Translations under genes and position numbers: made by a program
The notes under the pieces: model-generated
The model's input: only the letters and a program-made list of their open reading frames with translations
The model's database searches: none
What the model was told of the DNA's origin: nothing
In this document: positions 14,153 through 17,563 of the stretch, piece by piece
Position numbering within the stretch: the stretch's first letter is position 1
How the letters are laid out: each line of letters opens with the position of its first letter
Assembly (NCBI GenBank): GCA_016874895.1
Contig: VGSX01000040.1
Span: 1-17,563 of the forward strand
DNA length: 17,563 nt
From: Deltaproteobacteria bacterium
GTDB lineage: Bacteria; Desulfobacterota; Desulfobaccia; Desulfobaccales; Desulfobaccaceae
Direction of reading: 5' to 3'

Positions 14153-15286
14153 GTGCCTGCAGTACCCCGCAAGATTCTGCTTAACCCCGGTCCGGCCACC
14201 ACCACCGAGGGGGTGAAGGCCGCCCTCGTGGTAGCCGACATCTGCCCCCGGGAACAGGAGTTCGTCCGCCTGCTGGACCAGGTCCGCGATGATCTGGTCA
14301 GGATTGCCGGGGGCGACCCGGAAACCCACACCTGCGTTTTATTGGCAGGGTCCGGCACCGCAGCCATGGACGCGGTCCTCAATTCCGTGGTGCCTCCCGA
14401 CGGGGGCGTAGTCGTCATTAATAACGGCGCCTATGGCCAGCGCCTGGCCGAGATTGCCCGCTGTTACCAGCTACCCTTATACGAATTGACCTTCCCCTGG
14501 GGCCAGTGGCCAGAATTATCCCTCCTCCGGGAAACGCTGCACGCCCACCCCCGGATCAGCCACCTGGCCGTGGTGCATCACGAGACCAGCACCGGCCTGT
14601 TGAACCCCCTGCCCGCTATAGCCGCTCTGGCCCGGGACCACGGGGTGAGTCTCATTGTAGACGCCATTTCCAGCCTCGGCGGGGTGCCGGTTAATATACA
14701 CACCGATGCCATCGATTACCTGCTGTCCACCTCGAACAAATGCCTCCAGGGAATGCCCGGCCTGGCCTGGGTGATCTGTCGCCGGGAGGGCCTGGAGGAA
14801 AGCCGTCAGATCCCCCGGCGCTCTTATTACCTCAACCTCTACCAGCAGTATCGCCATTTCGAAGCCAACGGCCAGATGCAGTTCACCCCCCCGGTGCAGG
14901 TGGTCTACGCTCTGGCCCAAGCCATCCGGGAGTTCTGGGAGGAAGGGGCTGACAATCGATTCCGGCGCTACCGCCGAAATTGGGAAATCCTGATGGACGG
15001 CCTGCGGGATCTGGGATTTAGAATCCTCCTGCCCCTGGAGCGGCAATCGCCGCTGTTAACTACGGTTCTTGAGCCCGATGACCCCAATTATAATTTTGAC
15101 CGATTGCACAATGCCCTCTATGAAAAGGGATTTACCATCTATCCCGGCAAGCTGCAGGACAGTGCCACCTTTCGCCTGGCAACTATCGGGGCCATCAGCG
15201 AGGCTGATATAAAGGATTTTTTGGACGCCCTGAAAGCGGTGTTGCAAGCCGAAGGCATTACCATCCCCTTGAGCTATTCCTTATGA
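14153..15286 (+). CDS. phnW: 2-aminoethylphosphonate aminotransferase (PhnW/AEPT type)
   Basis: The 377-residue protein is a PLP-dependent class V-type aminotransferase close in length to PhnW. Motifs are the N-terminal LLNPGPATTT (9-18, phosphonate/carboxylate pocket), LLAGSGTAAMDAVLN (63-77), HHETSTGLLNP (142-152), VDAISSLGG with the cofactor aspartate D170, and SNKCLQGMPG with the PLP lysine K196. PhnW was first known for AEP degradation, but here it sits between Ppd and lipid-type genes, so it should run in the biosynthetic direction, converting phosphonoacetaldehyde to AEP. The start is GTG at 14153, preceded by a CCGGAGG ribosome site. A 42-base gap follows pntC, the largest in the operon. 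The TGA overlaps the next ATG (ATGA). Confidence 0.92.
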   Translation: MPAVPRKILLNPGPATTTEGVKAALVVADICPREQEFVRLLDQVRDDLVRIAGGDPETHTCVLLAGSGTAAMDAVLNSVVPPDGGVVVINNGAYGQRLAEIARCYQLPLYELTFPWGQWPELSLLRETLHAHPRISHLAVVHHETSTGLLNPLPAIAALARDHGVSLIVDAISSLGGVPVNIHTDAIDYLLSTSNKCLQGMPGLAWVICRREGLEESRQIPRRSYYLNLYQQYRHFEANGQMQFTPPVQVVYALAQAIREFWEEGADNRFRRYRRNWEILMDGLRDLGFRILLPLERQSPLLTTVLEPDDPNYNFDRLHNALYEKGFTIYPGKLQDSATFRLATIGAISEADIKDFLDALKAVLQAEGITIPLSYSL

Positions 15287-16671
15287 AAAATCAGGCGGTC
15301 ATAGTAATACCGGAGACCAGTGAAGCAGCAGCATCCTATCTCTTCAGCCCGGTGGCCGGCATTCCCTTTCTGCAGAGACAGATTCTGGGCCTCCAGCGGG
15401 CAGGCCTAACGGACGTGGTCATTCTCGCGCCCGTTAATCTGCATGAAATAATACAGCGGGAGCTTGACCGGCCGCGGCGGCCGCTTCCAGCGGTTTGTTT
15501 CATATCCCCCGAGCCTGATTCCTGGCCGGGCCAATCCCCGCTCCAAGACGGGGGTTGCGTCTTATCCCTCCTGGGGAGAACTCTGCCAGCCCCGGAGACG
15601 ATAAAAATTTTCCTCCAAAATCCGCCGCCGCCTTGGACGCTGGCCCTGGCCGTGGTGTTCCCGCCGCTGCCGTCGTTGCAGTGCTCAAAGACCTCTGCCA
15701 CCGAGGCCGGGGACGTCTCACCCGGCGTGAACCTGGCAGATGGGCTAATAAGGGGCCTTAATCCGGAAATCGCCTCCAACGGCCTGAGGGCCATGGGACT
15801 GGCGCTTTTTTCGGCCCAGGCCTGGCGGGAATGGCTGGAGGAGAGAGAGGCGCAACCTGGCGGAGATCTAACCCCGAAAGATGCATTGCTTCCTGATTTG
15901 CATGCTTATATTAATCGAAAAGCCCAGAATGGCCAGGTAAGGGGGGTAGTAGTGCCCGGCCCCAGGGTTTTTACCCTGTCGGCTGATCAGGACCAGTCTG
16001 AGGCCATAAATCGCCTGATCGCCGCCCACAATAATTCTCCCGTAGGAGAGGGCATTCTGGAAAATTCTTGGAATCGGAAAATAGCCGGGTGGGTCCTGCC
16101 CTGGGTGTTGCGCCGCGATATTACCCCTAATCAGATCACCCTGGTGTCTTTCCTAATGGGTCTGCTGGCAGTATGGGGTTTTGCCCAGGGTTCGTACGGC
16201 TTCTCGGTGGCTGCGGCTTTCCTCCTGCCGGTCATCCTGGTGCTGGATTGTCTGGATGGGACCGTGGCCAGAATTAAATTCCAGGAAACGCGGCTGGGGG
16301 CCATGCTGGATCTCCATGGCGACTCGGTCATTAACGTGCTGGTTCTTTTGAGTATTGCTTTTGGCTGCTATCGGGCCTCCGAGAATCCCCTGTATTTGGC
16401 AGCCGGGGTTTGTGTGGCCATCGGATGTACGATATGCTGGTGGCAGATAACCAGTCCCTCTACCGCATCCGCCGCTACCGGGTTGTCTGCCGCTTCCCAG
16501 TTAAGCGGTTCTGAAAAATTCCTGGAAGAAGTGTCCAGCCGGGATTTTTTTTACCTCATTGTAATCCTGGCGATCCTGGATCGGCTGGATTGGATGATCC
16601 TGGCTGCGGCGGCGGGGGCCAACATCTTTGCCCTGATATTTTATCGCCGGAAATTGCATGGCCAGAATTAA
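15283..16671 (+). CDS. CDP-alcohol phosphatidyltransferase fused to a degenerate nucleotidyltransferase-like domain; predicted AEP transferase
   Basis: The C-terminal half of this 462-residue protein is a membrane-bound CDP-alcohol phosphatidyltransferase. Its catalytic motif D-x2-D-G-x2-A-R-x8-G-x3-D-x3-D is perfect, from D322 to D347. TPNQITLVS marks the domain start and several membrane helices follow. This family joins a phosphoalcohol group from a CDP/CMP-activated donor to an alcohol. The N-terminal ~250 residues look like a nucleotidyltransferase fold (VAGIPFLQRQILGLQRAG, VVILAPV, LRAMGLALFSAQAW) but lack the GxGxR-K loop, so this part is probably not an active cytidylyltransferase. 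The layout recalls the IPCT-DIPPS fusion of inositol phospholipid/solute pathways, with phosphonate genes in place of inositol ones. Predicted job: move AEP from CMP-AEP to diacylglycerol or another membrane alcohol. The acceptor is inferred, not shown. The next gene overlaps its end by 14 bases. Confidence 0.86.
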   Translation: MKNQAVIVIPETSEAAASYLFSPVAGIPFLQRQILGLQRAGLTDVVILAPVNLHEIIQRELDRPRRPLPAVCFISPEPDSWPGQSPLQDGGCVLSLLGRTLPAPETIKIFLQNPPPPWTLALAVVFPPLPSLQCSKTSATEAGDVSPGVNLADGLIRGLNPEIASNGLRAMGLALFSAQAWREWLEEREAQPGGDLTPKDALLPDLHAYINRKAQNGQVRGVVVPGPRVFTLSADQDQSEAINRLIAAHNNSPVGEGILENSWNRKIAGWVLPWVLRRDITPNQITLVSFLMGLLAVWGFAQGSYGFSVAAAFLLPVILVLDCLDGTVARIKFQETRLGAMLDLHGDSVINVLVLLSIAFGCYRASENPLYLAAGVCVAIGCTICWWQITSPSTASAATGLSAASQLSGSEKFLEEVSSRDFFYLIVILAILDRLDWMILAAAAGANIFALIFYRRKLHGQN

Positions 16672-17563
16672 ATTCCTGCTGCTCGTCATCGCCTCCCTGT
16701 TTCTCGTGTGGATGCTCCACGCCGTGGGGTGGGACAAAATCCTGCATCACCTCACCTTACTGGGCTGGCATTGGCCCCTGATTCTCTTGCCTTATTTCCT
16801 GGTGAATCTGTTTGATACGTTGGCCTGGTATTATTCCTTCGACCGTCCCCCGGCTGGCATCTCCATCAGATATCTTTTTTTCAACCGCCTGGCCGGGGAG
16901 GCTATCAATATTCTCACTCCCGTGGGCAGTCTGGGGGGCGAACCGGTGAAGGCCATGATGCTCCGTAAAGAAGGTGTGCCTCTGACGGATGCCACGGCCT
17001 CTCTGGTAATCTGTAAGGGCATTTTGGTCCTCTCCCTGGTCCTATACATCTTCCTGGGTCTGGCAATGGCCCCTTTTTTGTTTACTCTGTCGTCGGCCTG
17101 GCTGCTGGTGCTCGTGGCCGCAGCTGTATCATTCGGCCTGGGAGCCCTGGGATTTGTGGTCATCCAGAGATACGGCATCTGCCGGCTTAGTATGGAGGTT
17201 CTGGAAAAATGTAAGTTCCTGCCACCGCGGCTCAAGAAACACGAAGAGGCCCTCTGCCGCCTGGATGAGCAGATGTCCACCTTCTACCGTCATCATATCT
17301 GGAAATTCTGGGTCGCCGTGGGACTTTCTTTTGTGGGATGGCTCATCCACGGCCTGGAGCTCTACATCATCTTCCACCTGCTGGATCAGCCCATCAGCTT
17401 TCCCACCGCTCTGTGCCTGGATGCCCTCATTACTCTGATCAGCAGCATGGCCTTTTTTATCCCGGGCAACCTGGGGGTGCAGGAAGGCGGCGCGGTTCTT
17501 TTGACCATCGGTTTGCACCTGGGAGCCCTCATCGGGGCCACCTTCAGCATCGTGCGCCGTCTC
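16658..17563 (+). CDS. Flippase-like UPF0104 / lysyl-PG synthase membrane-region protein (partial, runs off window)
   Basis: An open frame starts at ATG 16658, inside the last 14 bases of the preceding gene, and continues for 302 codons without a stop to the window end. The product is very hydrophobic, with several membrane segments from the N-terminus (FLLLVIASLFLVWML) onward. It carries the family landmarks FNRLAGEAINILTPVGSLGGEPVK, SLVICKGILVLSLVL, and FFIPGNLGVQEGGAVLL near the end. These define the flippase-like domain (TIGR00374/UPF0104, related to the membrane half of MprF and to HpnL). Proteins of this group are linked to translocation of lipids across the inner membrane. Its overlap with the CDP-alcohol transferase gene suggests that it moves or presents the product of that enzyme. 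The substrate is inferred. The true C-terminus is not visible. Confidence 0.88.
   Translation, partial: MARIKFLLLVIASLFLVWMLHAVGWDKILHHLTLLGWHWPLILLPYFLVNLFDTLAWYYSFDRPPAGISIRYLFFNRLAGEAINILTPVGSLGGEPVKAMMLRKEGVPLTDATASLVICKGILVLSLVLYIFLGLAMAPFLFTLSSAWLLVLVAAAVSFGLGALGFVVIQRYGICRLSMEVLEKCKFLPPRLKKHEEALCRLDEQMSTFYRHHIWKFWVAVGLSFVGWLIHGLELYIIFHLLDQPISFPTALCLDALITLISSMAFFIPGNLGVQEGGAVLLTIGLHLGALIGATFSIVRRL

Noticed and set aside
13612..14418. 268-residue minus-strand open frame
   Set aside because: It is antisense to pntC and phnW, whose motifs are intact. Its composition (Ser/Thr/Arg-rich) is typical of a GC-rich shadow frame.

Overview
The window looks like the chromosome of a Gram-negative, GC-rich bacterium, most likely a deltaproteobacterium of the Desulfobacca/Syntrophobacterales type. 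This is an inference from protein style (Cache-type sensor, FecR plus TPR/beta-barrel pair, LpxL-like acyltransferase, DUF2062 next to rsmA) and not a proven placement.

Layout. (a) 1-969: a truncated sensor-protein fragment followed by an intergenic stretch with several degenerate repeat or hairpin elements. (b) 970-3925, minus strand: a two-gene unit encoding an exported TPR/outer-membrane beta-barrel protein and an exported FecR-domain protein. It is preceded by a long, hairpin-rich leader and a TTGACA -35-like box. (c) 3926-5036: a large non-coding gap with a perfect 15-bp inverted repeat, then a small soluble Cache-like protein on the plus strand that ends at a clear intrinsic terminator. 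(d) 5066-10228, minus strand: a hotdog thioesterase and an LpxL/HtrB-like acyltransferase, then two overlapping GT4 glycosyltransferases with their own good sigma70-type promoter, then rsmA overlapping a DUF2062 membrane-protein gene. (e) 10499-17563, plus strand: a tightly packed phosphonate operon that runs off the window.

The operon in (e) is the most interesting part. Its gene order is: PEP mutase fused to a nucleotidyltransferase-like domain; phosphonopyruvate decarboxylase; a stand-alone cytidylyltransferase of PntC type; 2-aminoethylphosphonate (AEP) transaminase; a CDP-alcohol phosphatidyltransferase fused to a degenerate nucleotidyltransferase-like domain; and a flippase-like (UPF0104 / lysyl-PG-synthase membrane region) protein cut by the window end. 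Read in order, this predicts PEP -> phosphonopyruvate -> phosphonoacetaldehyde -> AEP -> CMP-AEP -> an AEP-headed membrane lipid (or other AEP conjugate), followed by lipid translocation. The individual enzyme calls rest on visible signature motifs. The lipid end product is an inference.

Three nucleotidyltransferase-fold domains occur in this one operon, and only the stand-alone one keeps the full set of expected catalytic residues. The nearby acyltransferase and glycosyltransferases suggest a wider envelope-building neighbourhood, but nothing in the sequence ties them to the phosphonate operon. No CRISPR array, tRNA, rRNA or intact insertion sequence was seen.
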